Positions 45,962-58,985 of a stretch of DNA of 64,000 bases are shown piece after piece (the first letter of the stretch is position 1; every line of letters starts with the position of its first letter). The stretch spans positions 1 through 64,000 of the forward strand of contig JAHLKC010000095.1 in NCBI GenBank assembly GCA_025449115.1. Reading direction: 5' to 3'. The notes under the pieces are model-generated. The model was given only the letters and a program-made list of their open reading frames with translations, made no database searches and was not told where the DNA came from. Both the position numbers and the translations under genes were made by a program. The stretch is from Chytridium lagenaria (lineage: Eukaryota; Chytridiomycota; Chytridiomycetes; Chytridiales; Chytridiaceae).

Positions 45962-47748
45962 ATGATGGTGACGGAGAAAAGGCTCCCTCTCGTAGCAATG
46001 CTTCCAAGGGTAGCTGGATAAAGCATATACTTTGAAAGAATAATCTCTCCGACACAAATAACACATTTTCCAGTGCTATAAAAAGTCAAGTATCTGGCAC
46101 TAACACAGTTTGTGAATGATACAACTTTAGAGTAAAGCGTAAACACTTGCCTTCTGTAGTTGTAACGCGTTGGTAGAAACCAGGCCCGAGGCGCTGAGCA
46201 AACAAACCAGTTTAGTCATGAACAGCCTAAGACCAAAGGCTCGTTATATCGAATCCGCAAAGGCACTTCCTTGAAGATAAAGAAAAAAAGACGCAAGCGT
46301 TAAAGTCAATGGATTCCCCGCAGCAGGACACCATCGACCGAAATCAAAATCATTTTTCGGTGATATAGACCCAGGTGCACACTACGAGTAAGCGTACACT
46401 TAAAAAGGTGAACGGAAAGGGAAAAAATTAAGGTGAGCGAATATTCGAATAAAAAGGATGGCGTCCGTTCAAGACAAGTACAATGAGGAAGGGATCGGAT
46501 AAACAAATCCATTTTGATCGGCAAGTGACTGCGCTTGGATGTTGCGTCAAAGAAGGGAGAGGCGATGCAGGCTTTAATGTCTACTTGCAGTAGAAGGGCT
46601 TAGAAAAGTGGTTCGCGAGAGGAGAGACGTAGTGGGAGGAGGATAGAGTGTTTTACAATGAAGGGCAAGGGGGGTGGGGGGAGAAGAGCAATCAGCAAGT
46701 GTCTCCCACCCGGCTTACTACTGAAAAGGGGAAGGGTAATATCTCCATGTAAGCGGATAAAGTATGGACACGATGGACCGTCCATGACACCAAAATCCAA
46801 ACAAATGATGCCTCCCACAATTCAAGTTATGGTCAGTCACCTTTTAACGAAAAATATGCTTCCGATCTTATGGATCTTTCACACATCCTCAACGCCCACC
46901 CCATTCCCTGAACGCACACAACACCTTCCTCCCAACCACACCCCATCTCATCCGATTCCCTCAACGCTCTGTCCATTCCACTCACTCTCCACTCTCCACC
47001 ACCATCTCACCACCGCATCGGCAAAAGGAGCTTGTGTTAAAGAGAGAGGCTGGTGAAGCAGAGCACCGTTTCCACCCACCTGGCACACCCCGCATCCAGA
47101 GCTCAATGCTTGAAAAAAAGCAAGAAGAAAAAAATAAAATAAAATACGAGGGCGACTGAGGGATGAATAATAAAACGCCGATCCTTCCTTATTGATGGCG
47201 AGGAACGGAGACGGGTCGGATAAAAAAAAGGAAAACCAAAAAATAATACAAAAACGCTAAATAGACGCGTGTTTTCAAGAGGAAGCGCCATATATAGGTA
47301 GGGTCGTGGTGCTGCTGGTTGCATTTCCTTCTTTTGGGATTAGGGGTCGTTTCAATTCCTGAAAAAAGACATTTTCCGCGTTGACAAGGACGAAAAGCAC
47401 CGCCCACCAATCACCACAAAGTAAGGTACCCTAAACCTGGCTGATAATATCCAAGCCATAAGTTTGGATTTCCATCCTGGAAAATGTCTCCAAAAAAAGG
47501 AAATTGGAAAAAAAAGATTGCGTGGAATATTCAGAAAAATCCCTTCAACGCGTCTAAAAGAAAAAAAAAAGCTCTCGCAACCACCAGGAATCGATGCCTT
47601 AAAAGACTCCCAAAGCCCTCGTCCTCGATCCGTCCGAAACCCTTCAGAGACCAGCATTATCGCAGCACTATCCCGCCACCGACTGACGACAAACACACGT
47701 CCCCATCAAACCGCACACGACAACACCCAATAAATAATATTATAATGT

Positions 47749-47832
47749 AGTTCTTTTGAACTATCAATAATATAGCAAGGCGATGCCTTGCAACTCACCC
47801 TTTTGATAGGGTAATCCAAACCGTTGCTTTGG
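47749..47832. ncRNA. Candidate structured RNA: four consecutive stem-loops
   Basis: Four perfect short hairpins follow one another within 84 nt: AGTTC-TTTT-GAACT (47749-47762), GCAAGGC-GAT-GCCTTGC (47775-47791), ACCCT-TTTGAT-AGGGT (47797-47812) and CCAAA-7 nt-TTTGG (47816-47832). Such spacing is unusual by chance in non-coding DNA and is compatible with a small structured RNA. I do not recognise a family, and strand is not determined since the stems are symmetrical. Confidence 0.3.
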
Positions 47833-49139
47833 AATAGTAAGGCGGGAAAAGCTCTAGTGATTGCAAAGTGCTTCTTATTTTTATTTGCAAATATGGACTA
47901 CATAAAAATCTTTAAGTAAATTATACAACTTGACCGGAAATGGAATCATTTGCAAATGGCATGTCGTTAAGCGGTTTATCCTTTGAGGCGTTAATCTCGC
48001 GTCAAGCATTTGCGTACATGTCGACGTTCATCCTCAGTAAGACTCGGACACGAACGGGTCCCAAAACCAGAGACGTGACGGTACCCCAAGTATGGGTCGC
48101 TTAGCGAGTCCGTAGTAGTGGTTGAGGAGGGAGGCTAGTGACGTGATTAACGAGATGAGTAGCGCCCATCCCCTTCCCTCCTGTATTCAATCAATCTGAC
48201 GTATCAATAGTGAATTTAAGGTGCAGAAAGATACACGGACATACAGACCAAAATATTTTTTTTTCGCATGGTGTCTAAAAGCTCACCCTTTCGGCTCGCA
48301 ATAACTCAAAGACACCAGGATTCTATATTCCAGCGACGGTGTGCGAGTTGTTCTTGGTCATCTAGTACTAAACTACATGGTTTTACGACGTGTAGAGAAG
48401 CATCTCCTTCCACATCATTACCCGTCAAACATATAAGCTCATAAACGCTGCTTTTTGACAAGCTAAAGGTCGGCAACAGCCAAAGAACAGCCGAAGCACA
48501 TATGGCTTTCCTTCCTCAACTAGCACCCAATGGAAATTAAACAAAGAGTAATAGTGGCCACCGCGACAGGTTACGTCAAAAAGTTCATCAGCCAAGAGAT
48601 GTCTTGCAGCGGCAGTATAAAAGTTAATCCTCTCGTAGACCACAATTTGCATGAAGTAAAAAAGCGACGGGCGTGTGGGAGAGGCTTGAGTTCGTCAGCT
48701 CCTTTTTTAAAACACTTGATGATCATAAGCTAGTACCGTATATGAGAAAAAGTGGCAGTTGGCAGATCAATGAAAAAGCAAAAACAGGGCCACGCTTATC
48801 TAGTGACGTGGACATGGAGGCATTTAAAAAGCTTGAGAGTTTCCAAAAAAGAAAAGAAAAAAAAAAAAGTATATTCACTTGAGCATCATAAAAGTGACTT
48901 GCGAAACCCCTCAAAAAAACAAAAAAACGGCAAAACGCGACCGAACTATAAGTGACAGAGTTCCAAGTCTATGTATTATGAAAGGACCTCCAAAACTGTA
49001 CAAAGATTATTTACAAAATCAGAAAGGCGGCCACGGCACTTTAGAGAGATACAATGTGGGCCTCACCCTCTCCCGACTCCCCTTATCCCCCAAATCCGAA
49101 TCAATAAACCTATGATACACCCACTCTCACAAGCCCACC

Positions 49140-50181
49140 TCAACACCTTCCGATGCTCACTCGCCAATCCCCCGGAAACCTCAAACTCACCACCTCCTCA
49201 TCCTCCAAAAACTCATTCACAATCCTCATCCCCACCGTCAACAAATCCCCTCTCCCAGCCGCCTCCACCACCTCCTCCTCAGTGACTCCAAATCGTTCCA
49301 CACTGCAAGCTCTCAACGCCAACGATCTCACACCCGGATGCATGGATGGTAACGCACCCGCGTCGACGGCTTCTGCGCGGATGGCGGAAAGCGTCATGGC
49401 GTCTTCATGGTCGAGCTCAAGGGGAGTTGGGCGCGAGTGAGGACGCGGGAGGCACCCCAACGGGCTTTAGCGAGAGCGAGGGAGATGGAGTCGACGCGTT
49501 GGGTTTCGCGGGTTGCGGTGATTTCTCTTGCGCGCATCATGACTTGATGGGTGATGTAGGGGGCGATGGTATGGGCTGGGGAGGTTGGGGGGTGCGGGAA
49601 TGACAGGGATCGCCGTCGACGGTGAAGAAGGCGTGGATGGCTTCTTCCGTGATGGTGCTGACGAGAGGATTGAGGGGGTCGTGGAGGTTGAGCTCTTCGT
49701 TGAGGGACTGAAGGACGCAGGAGATAAAGGAGGTGGGTGTAGGTGGGTCTAAGAGGGTAGAGAGGAGGGATGGGGCATCATGGGAGAGAGCGAGACGGGA
49801 TGCGGCAAGGGCAATGTCAAGGTGAGATTTGAGTCGAGGTTGGCAGTGTTCAAAGGGTGGCACCAGCTGAAGTAGAGGGCTGGCCTGATCAACTGTATCA
49901 GTGGAATTTCCAGATTCACCCTTGACGATGCCGGCATGGTCAATGTTGAGAGAGGATGTTGGAGACGAAGAAGCAGCGGGTTCGAAAGAAGGCAGGACTG
50001 TCTTGAAGATAACAAGGTCGGGGTTGCTATGAAACTCGCGAGAGATGAGCGATGGCATCAGAACAATGCGTAGATGCGATGAGCACCGAGACGTATGCAC
50101 GAGTGAAGGAAGGTCCAGATAGTAAGCCAGATGGATGAGCACTTCTGGAGGCATGGCGGCCTCAAGAAGTGACTGCGGCAT
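49140..50181 (-). CDS. F-box-like protein of unknown function
   Basis: The start MPQSLLEAAMPPEVLIHLAY continues YLDLPSLVHTSRCSSHLRIV, an F-box-like helix set (LPPEvL..IA.YLdlpsL). The remainder is helical: PPFEHCQPRLKSHLDIALAA, SLNEELNLHDPLNPLVSTIT, APYITHQVMMRAREITATRE, ISLALAKARWGASRVLTRAQ and GVTEEEVVEAAGRGDLLTVG, ending RVSIGRC. In chytrids such F-box N-termini often precede ankyrin or other repeats. None is visible here. The frame changes at about 49,575 and in a C4 run near 49,423. The second is fixed by adding one C (LPLELDHEDAM). The role, if the F-box is real, would be as an SCF adaptor. Confidence 0.55.
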
Positions 50182-50653
50182 TGGGTTTTGTATTTTTTTT
50201 CAAAGTGGGTTTCGTACTTTTTTTTTGGTTGTTTTATCAAAAAACATGACAACGTGCCGTGAATTTCCAACCCAAGGCATTCAACCCATATCCATGCGCA
50301 AAAGGTGTCATTCACAACCCGTAAACCATACGGTAAAACATTTTATTCGAATACCGAAACCGAGAAAGCGTAAACACATTTAAAACAAACATAAAATCGG
50401 TAAAGAATCGCCCAAACAAAAACATGGTTTAAAATAAAAGAGTGGACAAAACATAAAATGAGTGGATATGTGTTTCAACAACGGAAATGGGGTTTTGAAA
50501 AAAACCACTTTCCCAAGCGCACGATAATCGGAAAACACGAGTTTAGAGGTGTAAAAACAAAAGGTGCGATCAACGCAAGAAAAAGATACGGTAATGGAAT
50601 GTATGCATACCAAATAAAAAAAACTTGAAAACCCCGAAATGCCAAAAAAATGC

Positions 50654-50673
50654 AAAAAAAAAAAAAAAAAAAA
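50654..50673. repeat. A20 homopolymer
   Basis: Twenty consecutive A residues directly downstream of the P5-ATPase stop. A slippage-prone tract. Confidence 0.85.
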
Positions 50674-50676
50674 GTC

Positions 50677-53600
50677 TCAAGTCCTATACATCAATCGTTT
50701 CAACGGAAACCTTTTCTTCGCCCACTGTCTTCCAAACCAAGGACACCCAACCACTGAAACAACACAAGTGCCGCCAAGTTCCCTCCAGCAATCAGCAAGA
50801 GCGTGATTCTAAACGACATTGGCATAATATTATGTCCTCCAAAGCTATGATATACGGATGGTATTCCCAAAAAGTTGTGGAATACGTGGTTCCCCGTTCA
50901 CGGTTAAGCGCCTCAATCGCTTCAGGTGTACCACAGTTGACGTGGAAGAGACAGGAGAGACCGTTGGGATCGGCGAGGGTAATGAAGGAGAGGAGGATGA
51001 CGATGACGAGCCAGACTAGCACAAAGATCCAGTTACGGAAAAAGCCGCGTCGGTAGGTGCGACCAATGTTGAAGACGGCGGCTGCAAAAATGATTTGGAA
51101 GGTGCCGAGGATACCAGTAACCTAATAACAGAAAAAGGAATAATAAGATTATGGACAGATGAAGCCAACGCATTGGGGACGTGACGAAGTTTGTAAAACC
51201 CTTTTAAAAACCACTGTTAACACAGAAAAAAAACGACACTCACCGATCCCTCGAAATTATCTCAAGCTCCCACCATCTCCTCACATCCACCTTCCTCCCA
51301 TCAAACTCATTACACCGATACCAATCCTGCCTAAACAACACCACAACCGACACCACCAAAAACACAATATTAATAAAAATCTGTCCAACAACCCCGATAA
51401 TAGTCTCTGGTCCCAGCAACCTCGCCGTCGGTCGACTTTTCGCCAATCTCTCAGCAGGCCTCGCCATAGTCAACGCCCAAGACAACGCACAGTAGTCCCA
51501 TCAATAAGAACCCACATGGCTTGACTCAGGTTCACAGTGAAATAGTACTGCACAAGTCCAAGGAACGTGAGGACCTCGCCATACATAATCAAGTATTTAT
51601 AAGACGCAAAGGAGATGTCGAGGGAGCATCGCGCTTCTTTGAGAAGTTCAACACAGGAGAAGACGGAACGATTGCGAGACGAAAAGTGGGAGACGACCGA
51701 GGATTCGGCTTCGGAGAGCGCAATGCCCGCGTGAGAGGCTTTGAGGGCTCCCGCGTCGTTGCCACCGTCTCCACACATGGCCGTGACAGCGCGTTCCATG
51801 TGGAGGCGAACGCAGTTGACCTTGTCCTCAGGGACATTCGGGCAAAGATACGGGTATCTACGAGAAAAAGAGGGGGTGTGAGATGAGGAAAGACAGTAAG
51901 TGGGGAGTTACCGAAGAGAAGGTTTCGGATACGACCGTCTTGGATAAGCATGTTGAAGGCTTTGCCGGTCATGGCGAGCTCGACGGGGCGACCGTCGTTG
52001 CGGGAACTGACGAGCATGTTTTCGAGGGTCTGCCATGTCACGTTGGCGCCGTTCTCTACATTCTTCCAAACGACAGCAGTCTATAATACAAGTAGCCAAT
52101 AAAAAGCGGTACGTAAGCATGAATATACACAATCCGACAATTTCGCGCAAAACCACAAAAGTCAACGCCAAAGTGCAAACATAAAACAAACACAAATATC
52201 TGATCAACGAAAGAACAAAAAGAAAAGGTAAAAAAAAATAAAATAAAAAAAAAAAAAGGTTTCGCCCTTTAACAAGTCCTCACCTTCTCCGCATTCAAAT
52301 CCGCCATCATCACCACCGGCTCCCCAAATTCAGTCCTCCTAATCATTCCCGAAGCCTTCGCCACAAACACTGCCGTATCCGCATTATCTCCCGTAATCAT
52401 AACAATCCTACACCCTCCATCCCTCAACTCCTCAAGCGCATCCCCGGTATCATCCTTCAATTCATTCCTAAAAAGCACCAGCCCCTCAATAACCGCACCC
52501 CGTTCCAACTCCTCCCGCGTCATCCCCATCGCCTCCTCAACACTCACTCCAACAATCTCCCTTCTCGCAAACGCTAGAACATAACATCCCTCACTAGCAT
52601 GGAACCTCGCCACATCCATATAATCTGACGGTTGCGAGACCGTGAGCTCCTTCATCTTTTCAAACGATCCTTTCATGTAGACATACAACCGTCCATCCAC
52701 AGGATCCCTCACAAGAACCGACATGTAGGCATGACTATGGACAAACTCAAACCGTCTCAAAATCCTTAAATTCCCATCCCCATTCGTGATAGGGTACACC
52801 ATCGTTTCCCCAGCATTCCCATCACTCAACGCAGCACCGGTAGCTCTGAACATCTCCACATCCACAAAGTTTCCGACCATCTGTTTCCCGACCACCGAAA
52901 CACTGTGACAAGTCAACATAGCGCGTCGAAGGTGTTCAGGGAACATTGTAAACTCCTGCTGAACTTCCCTGAAACCTTCAGAGGTGATGCCCTGCACTCC
53001 TAAAAAGTTCAACCCCTCTTTCGTCAAAGTTCCAGTTTTATCAAAACAAAACACCTTGACCTTGCCAGCCAGCGTGATACGATCCAGATCCACACACATG
53101 ATACCTTGCTTGTTGAGTCGCTCACTTGCAACGCTTTGTCCAATGACGAGAACGGCTGGGAGCAACGGTGAAAGCACTTGGGAGATGGTAAACATGCCGT
53201 AAAACCATGAATCCACTCCTTGCGTTCCAATCATCGCGATACTGACAAGCAACATGATCACACCCCACACGATAAGCGCAGGAAACACAATCTTGAGGTG
53301 TTCCGTAAACACAAACGATACAGGACTGGGGTACAAGATATCTTTCACAAGGCGACCTTTGGACGTCATGGCTCCCGTCGCCGTCACAATTGCAAGCACC
53401 GGCATACCCTTTGCGCTCGGTTGCGTCTGCAACACAAAACATCCAGCAAAAAGGCTCTGCGTCTTGACACTATCCTCCCCAGCTTTAAACACTACATCCT
53501 CCTTCTTAACAGGGAACTTAACGACCGGCAACGCCTCCCCCGTGAGCGACGATTCATCACATACAGCTCCACCGTCAACGAGCACAGCGTCAACGGGGAG

Positions 53601-56086
53601 AACGTGGTCAGTGGAGGCTTCGATTTCAATGACATCGCCTGGAACGAGATCGCGCGTGGAGACGACGGACCAGGTGGCGTTGCGAAACTCGGACGGTTCC
53701 GGTGAAATTTGCCATCGAGAGGACGCGGGTTTGGGCCTTGAGGAAGACGGCGACTTTGACGACACCCGAGACAACAATAACGGTGGTGAGGACGATTCCC
53801 ATGTAGTAGTAAGCATAGTAGCTAAAAATACAAAGAAAATAACAAAATCAGCATTTTCCCAAAGGTTGACGAATCACCACGTAACTATAACAAACTACTG
53901 CAAGCCAAAAAGAAATTTTAAAGGAAAAAGAATACCATAAAAAAAGTTGACAAAAAGAGTTTAAAGCATTACAAATTTTAAAAACAGTAATATAGAATCT
54001 GTCACGCAATACTTACTACCAAATCACCAAAAACATCATTTGATACACATAAAAGACTCCCGAAAACTCTCTCGAAATAGCACTCCACCAAGTATCCTTT
54101 TTGAACGCAATCTCATTTGGTCCTACAAGCTCAATCCGATCCGCAGCTTCCGCACTTAACAATCCACCAGCTTGACGATGAAGATCGGAACAGGTGGGTC
54201 CGACAACACAGTTAAAGGGCTCAAAAGTGCATGTTCGGTCATTATAGACGTAGCGGACACATTCGTGTTCAATGTAGCGACGACCGGCGGAGGTAGTGAG
54301 GACTTGGGTGACGGTTGTGGTGACTTGACGGCTACGAGAAAAGAGTGATAAGTTAAGAGAAAATAACAAAACCGATTCGCGACACATGAATATATGTAAA
54401 GGGGTTGATAAGGTGAAAAAACAACGGCTCAGAAAAGAAAAGAGAAAAGAAGAAGAAAAAGATGATAGCGGCATTGCACAATAAATAAGTGAAATTAAAC
54501 ATACCCAAACATCTTTTTGATCCTTGCCTCTGTCTTCCAAACCCACTCTACCAACTTCCCCATATCCGCGAGATGTACCGCCTTCTCCTCCCACTTTTCC
54601 ACCACCACAAAACTCGCCTGTCCCAACTCCACCCGGACCCCAAAATACGCTTTCGCCTTCTCCTGCCCCAATTTCAACCCGACAAACCACACAGCCACAA
54701 TATGCCACACCACAATAAACACGGTGGAAAGCAAATCATGATCATAAAAGATCATATCGGAATTTGCACGGAAATTGAGGCCGGCAAAGATGGCGTAATA
54801 GTCCAGGATGAGGATGACAAGGAGGAGAGCCAGACAAGGGAGATGACGGTAACGGTTGCGCTGGCGCCGCTGCCGACAGGGTCAAGACGATAACCGGAGA
54901 AGGTGAGATTATGGAGGGTTTAGAAGAGTGCGGGTAGGACTTGAGGTGCGGGAACTGGAGGTAAGGTCGGATAATTCCACATCGACGATGCCATGTTGCT
55001 TTAAAGAAGGTTTAGCGAGGAGACCGTTTTCAATAGATTCGTTGTAAGGTTTTGAGGCTTTATAGTTTTTCTCGCGGAGTCGTTTGTAGAGGAGGTGAAG
55101 ACCGAGGAGGAGGAGTTCAAAGATGAGGATGGCGTAGGAAACCACGAACTCTGGGGCAAAGGGGGAGGAAAATTGACGAGAAGGTGGGGGGCGGACACAT
55201 TCTTTGGGGAAGAGACGGGTGTCAGCAGTAGTGTTGGAGAAGTTGACCGAGAGGGAGGAGGCGCATGCATCTAGGAGGGGTCTATCGCCATTCACGTCGT
55301 TATCACCGTCGCCGCTTTGCAGGTACATTCTCACATCCACTTTGTAGGCCTATTCATTAGTGTATGAAAATAGAGTGCGTTAGTATTGAAATATATGGGA
55401 TACTTAATTAGCAGAATTATTTTGTGCTTTACGCTGAGACACCGCCTACGGCAGGTGAACGGATAATTGATTAATATTCGCATACGCAGATCCTTATAAA
55501 CTATGTGTTCGCCTAGCTGCCCTTCAAAGCGGGCAAATTCGCATCTCCTAATTTCTCGCCCATAGCAAGTCGTACCCACCGTAGTATTACAAGGAACGTA
55601 AGCATCCTTTCCCTGCGGATCCTTCTGTCCAGCCGGAAAATACCCCAAGCTACATTGACACACGGCATCGGTGACAGTCTGACAACTGTCCCGACAAGTC
55701 CCATCTCTGCACCACAACTTATTGGGGCCGCATCTAGGCATGAGCTGTGATGGGCAGTTGGAAATATCCGATGTGCAGAGGACAGGACAGACGACATTTT
55801 TGCGGACGGGGACGGGACATTTAGTGCCGTCGAGGAAAACAGAGTTGGCTGTCGTTTAATGAGGTGAATGTTAGTTTAAGTGTGTTTTTTTAAAAAAAAG
55901 CGGGTTGGAAAAGGAGCATGAGGTGCGTGTAAAAGAATTCGCTATGCCGACGGTGGTACTGCGCGAGAACTTACGAGTATGCCAGAACGGATTAGCGTCG
56001 ACTATCCCGATCGAGGCAGCAATGACCAAGACACAGGCAAGAGAAGCGATAACGGTTCGTCTCTCCATCCTTCTGAAGATGGTCAT
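50677..56086 (-). CDS. P5-type (P5B-like) ATPase with Cys-rich ectodomain
   Basis: Large P-type ATPase. Exon 1 (ATG at 56086) gives a signal/anchor (RTVIASLACVLVIAASIGIV). A Cys-rich segment follows (GTKCPVPVRKNVVCPVLCTS; MPRCGPNKLWCRDGTCRDSC; AVCQCSLGYFPAGQKD). A transmembrane segment VVSYAILIFELLLLGLHLLY leads to the ATPase core. The core has ISREFSGVFYVYQMMFLVIW, LVPGDVIEIEAS, CDESSLTGEALPVVKFP, LLPAVLVIGQSVASERL, the phosphorylation site FCFDKTGTLTKEGLNFLGVQ, YVYMKGSFEKM, MITGDNAD and MCGDGGNDAGALKASHAGIA, then C-terminal helices (GEVLTFLGLVQYYFTVNLSQ, IFINIVFLVVSVVVLF, FVLVWLVIVILLSFITLADP). DKTGTLT plus RL.K.GI.C..L.RI.LAGKV is P5-like. P5B pumps transport polyamines in animals. The usual PPALP motif is PLLPA here. 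Frame slips at 53685-53687 and near the C-terminus make the last residues uncertain. Confidence 0.85.
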
Positions 56087-58092
56087 TCTTGTGGGTAGAT
56101 AAGTGGGTAGAAGTTGGAGGTATAACGCGGGTGTTGTTCTGAATGGGTTTGTAAGGTCGATTGCGCGAAAATGGAGACATGGGAAGAAAAGAAAGAAGAG
56201 GTTAGATTGCCATTGATAATACAACAGCTAGCAAGATGAGGAGGAAGGTGTTGAGTTGTTGGATGAGGATGAATGGAGAGACAGAGAAAACCGGCAGGCA
56301 TTTGTTAAGTTTGATCAATCGATTGCAAGTTGTTCGAGATGTAAGGATGGTTGGTGGAATCGACGATGGATGGATGATGGATGATCGTTCCACTATTCCT
56401 TAAAAGAGATCTTTGTTCATTACCTCAAGCAGTATTCTTCGTTCTATGCTTTGAACAAAGACACAGAGAATGAACCAACACAACGAGACAGACACAAAGA
56501 CGGCAAGCAAGCGAGCGAGTCACCAACAGAGTAGGGGTGGTGGTGGTGGTGGTGGGTTGACTGTACTCGCAGCAACAAAGAAGTAGTGTATTCTTTATAT
56601 TATGTAGATGATGGAGTCAACGTCCACGGATGCGGTCGTCTGGCCGTCGTCTGTTGCCACCAAAAAAGTATAATTAATTAATTATCAATGACCCGCCGTC
56701 GTCCATCGTCGTTATTAAGAATATTTTTATTTTGGGTTGGATAAGCCCTTAATTCATGTTGAATATTTTTGGGTGATATGAAAATGTAGACAAGATATTT
56801 CGTGTAACTCTCCAATGGATTTTAAGGAATAAAGCGTCCAGCCAACCATCACCGCCAAGTTTCCCTCCGGAGTAAGGTTTCAAAATAATCCCAATCAGAA
56901 ATCTCTTCCTATCAAAATTCATCTCAATATCTCTGGTGTAACACTCGATGGATGCAGTGAATAAGTAATACCATCAGACACAATCCAGTTTCATCGCTGA
57001 TATGTACCGTCTTTGTGTTTTCAACGCGTACAGGGTGATGCGCGCTGTTTCGGTACCGCTGTAAAGCAACGTTACCTTTGTGCGTCTCTTTCTTGTCAGG
57101 CGGTGCGATGTCTCGTTCTTCAACAGATTCTTGAAGGATCTTGGTCTATTACAACCAGGTGACCCCGTGGTGATCTACTTTACTTAGTATGCGCTTCTAT
57201 TGCGGGGCGGAGATATTGCTGATATTGTGGTTAATCATCCCCAAGTTCTCGTATCAGCCTGGTATTCGCATTTACCCTTAATCGCCGAAATGATGCCGGT
57301 GGCCGACTTGAAAGCTTTAGCACCAAGTCTGACTGCACATAGGTGTATGATTTGAGGGATCAACACATGGTGTTCATATTTCAGCAAGCTATGAGGCGCT
57401 GGGACGGTGGGGTTTTGGATGTGATGTAGGGGCTGCATGCACGGGAGATTTAGGGTGGGATGACGATTATATTGCGGAGGAGTTTCGTAAAGGCCGAGGT
57501 GAATGAAAATATCTCTTGGCAGCTTTGGATTTCGCGACATCTGGGCAACGTCATTCTTGTTGCCTTGTATTAAGTGATTTTGCAAGTAGGGAGGCTGTGA
57601 GGGAGTGTAGTCCTTTTCAGCTGTAAACGATCGTTAAATTTCTTTCTTCCATAAAACAAAGCTTGATCGAGGATAATGACTCCGTGTTCAGGTCCTGCAC
57701 CTATATTATATCCTTTACTCTTGGTTTGGTAATAGTATACATTTACAGTTGATTTCATTTCTCAAATATAGCCTTGAATTAAGCTATGCGGGCTGTTCAT
57801 CAGCTACAGGGCAGGATACCGATGCTACCCATCATTTTTCCACTGTGCCCACAACTATGAGGCGATCGCCCAATTACTCGATTTCGCCCACGCGTAAAAT
57901 ACACATTTTTTAGCCTTGTTGAACCTTTTTACCTTATGAATTATCAACTCACTTATTTCAAGACCTTTACTCTCCACCCAATAGTCCAAGACCTTTCGCA
58001 GTAACTATTCATACCGTTCTCCACAAGACTACAATAGAAGGGCATGTCACCCAAAGTCAAAAACATTTTTTTCTCGGACAACGATTTTGAAT
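56087..58092. other. 2-kb intergenic region
   Basis: Promoter of the P5 ATPase (a GGT repeat, six units, at 56536-56553; TAATTAATTAA near 56676) and upstream region of the next plus gene. Short minus-strand frames at 57235-57585 and 57570-57758 show no domain. No gene supported. Confidence 0.45.
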
Positions 58093-58985
58093 ATGCCACC
58101 ACTGCTCTCTTGTTCCGTCTGCGATATGGACCACTTGGAGAGGCAATGTCCATATGTAATCTGCGACGACGAAAAGGATTCAAAGCTCATTCTGCCCCAG
58201 GATATGGAGATGAAATACATGTCGATGGGTACATTTTCTCATTGTGCATTCCCTTCTCATGCAGAACTAGCGCATTAATACTTTACCAATAATTAGCGGA
58301 TGCGGTGGAACTACTGGATGTCACAAGATTGGATTGCATACCCGTTTGGCAAAGAGCAGAGTTTTTAGACTTTTTTGTGAGAAACCATGAGGCGATTGCG
58401 AAAAGTTATATTGCTGCCGGAGGTGAGTACTGAGTGTCTTGTTTGATGACGAGACATCCGGAAGTGTGAAGGCGCTTTGGTTGAGATTATGCTATCATTT
58501 TTTTTTTTGTAACGTTTTGGCTCTCAGGTGACTCTGAACGAGTATGGCGAGGCCCTTCGCACGTTACCCCAAACTGCACAGAATCCACCCTAGAGTCCCT
58601 GACCATGAAAGTGAAAATCATCAGATTCTGCAAAAGCAAATACCCGCATCTCGGCAGAACTAAACTCAGACAATTTGTGCACTGCGAGAGCAAGCGACGG
58701 GCCGTCCAACGCCAAGAATCTTTTCAACTCAATAAGGTGAAGCAGTTGATGGCATTGGACTCCAGATTTATAGCGGAACTGAAGGTTATGAGTAAGGCTC
58801 TGGCAAAAATGGGGACGGCTGCATCGATTGCGAAAGTGGAGCTGATGAAAAAATCCTTTGAAGTTGAACAAGAGAGGGTGGCGTTGGATGCGTTGATTCA
58901 AGAAGTGCAGAAAGAGAGGGGAAATTGGGTGAGGGCAAAGGAGTATTGGAGCAAGAGGGTTGCTGATGTCGTTACTCCAAAGTGA
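58093..58985 (+). CDS. Zinc-knuckle / coiled-coil hypothetical protein
   Basis: The start MPPLLSCSVCDMDHLERQCP opens a small Cys/His module (C-x2-C-x3-H-x4-C-x4-C), resembling a zinc knuckle. Exon 1 ends KYMSM. After an intron (about 58230-58295) comes ADAVELLDVTRLDCIPVWQR, then FLDFFVRNHEAIAKSYIAAG. After a second intron (about 58422-58527) comes a basic region (IIRFCKSKYPHLGRTKLRQF, CESKRRAVQRQESFQ) and a long helical, charged C-terminus (FEVEQERVALDALIQEVQKE). It ends YWSKRVADVVTPK. All junctions are in phase without correction. The C-terminal helices may form a coiled coil. I do not recognise the family. Confidence 0.6.

Larger units (their letters stand above)
44984..49139. other. 4.1-kb gene-poor region
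   Basis: No recognisable protein gene in a window that otherwise averages one gene per about 2.5 kb. Includes (AAC)n microsatellite sequence at about 45495-45512, scattered A runs and several inverted repeats listed separately. Open frames such as 46658-47056 (plus) and 45850-46146 (minus) have no supporting motifs I trust. Confidence 0.5.

Noticed and set aside
45850..46146. Minus-strand frame with CYLCRRDYSFK...HCYERE..LRHHH, zinc-finger-like
   Set aside because: Cys/His spacing does not fit C2H2, and no splice partners or flanking exons were found.
46658..47056. 132-residue plus-strand frame in the gene-poor region
   Set aside because: Composition is basic and Pro/Thr/His-rich with no recognisable domain or exon structure.
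56536..56553. GGT repeat considered as a telomere-like or G-quadruplex signal
   Set aside because: Only six units. A simple microsatellite is the plainer explanation.
57235..57758. Two minus-strand frames
   Set aside because: No domain, no plausible splicing between them.
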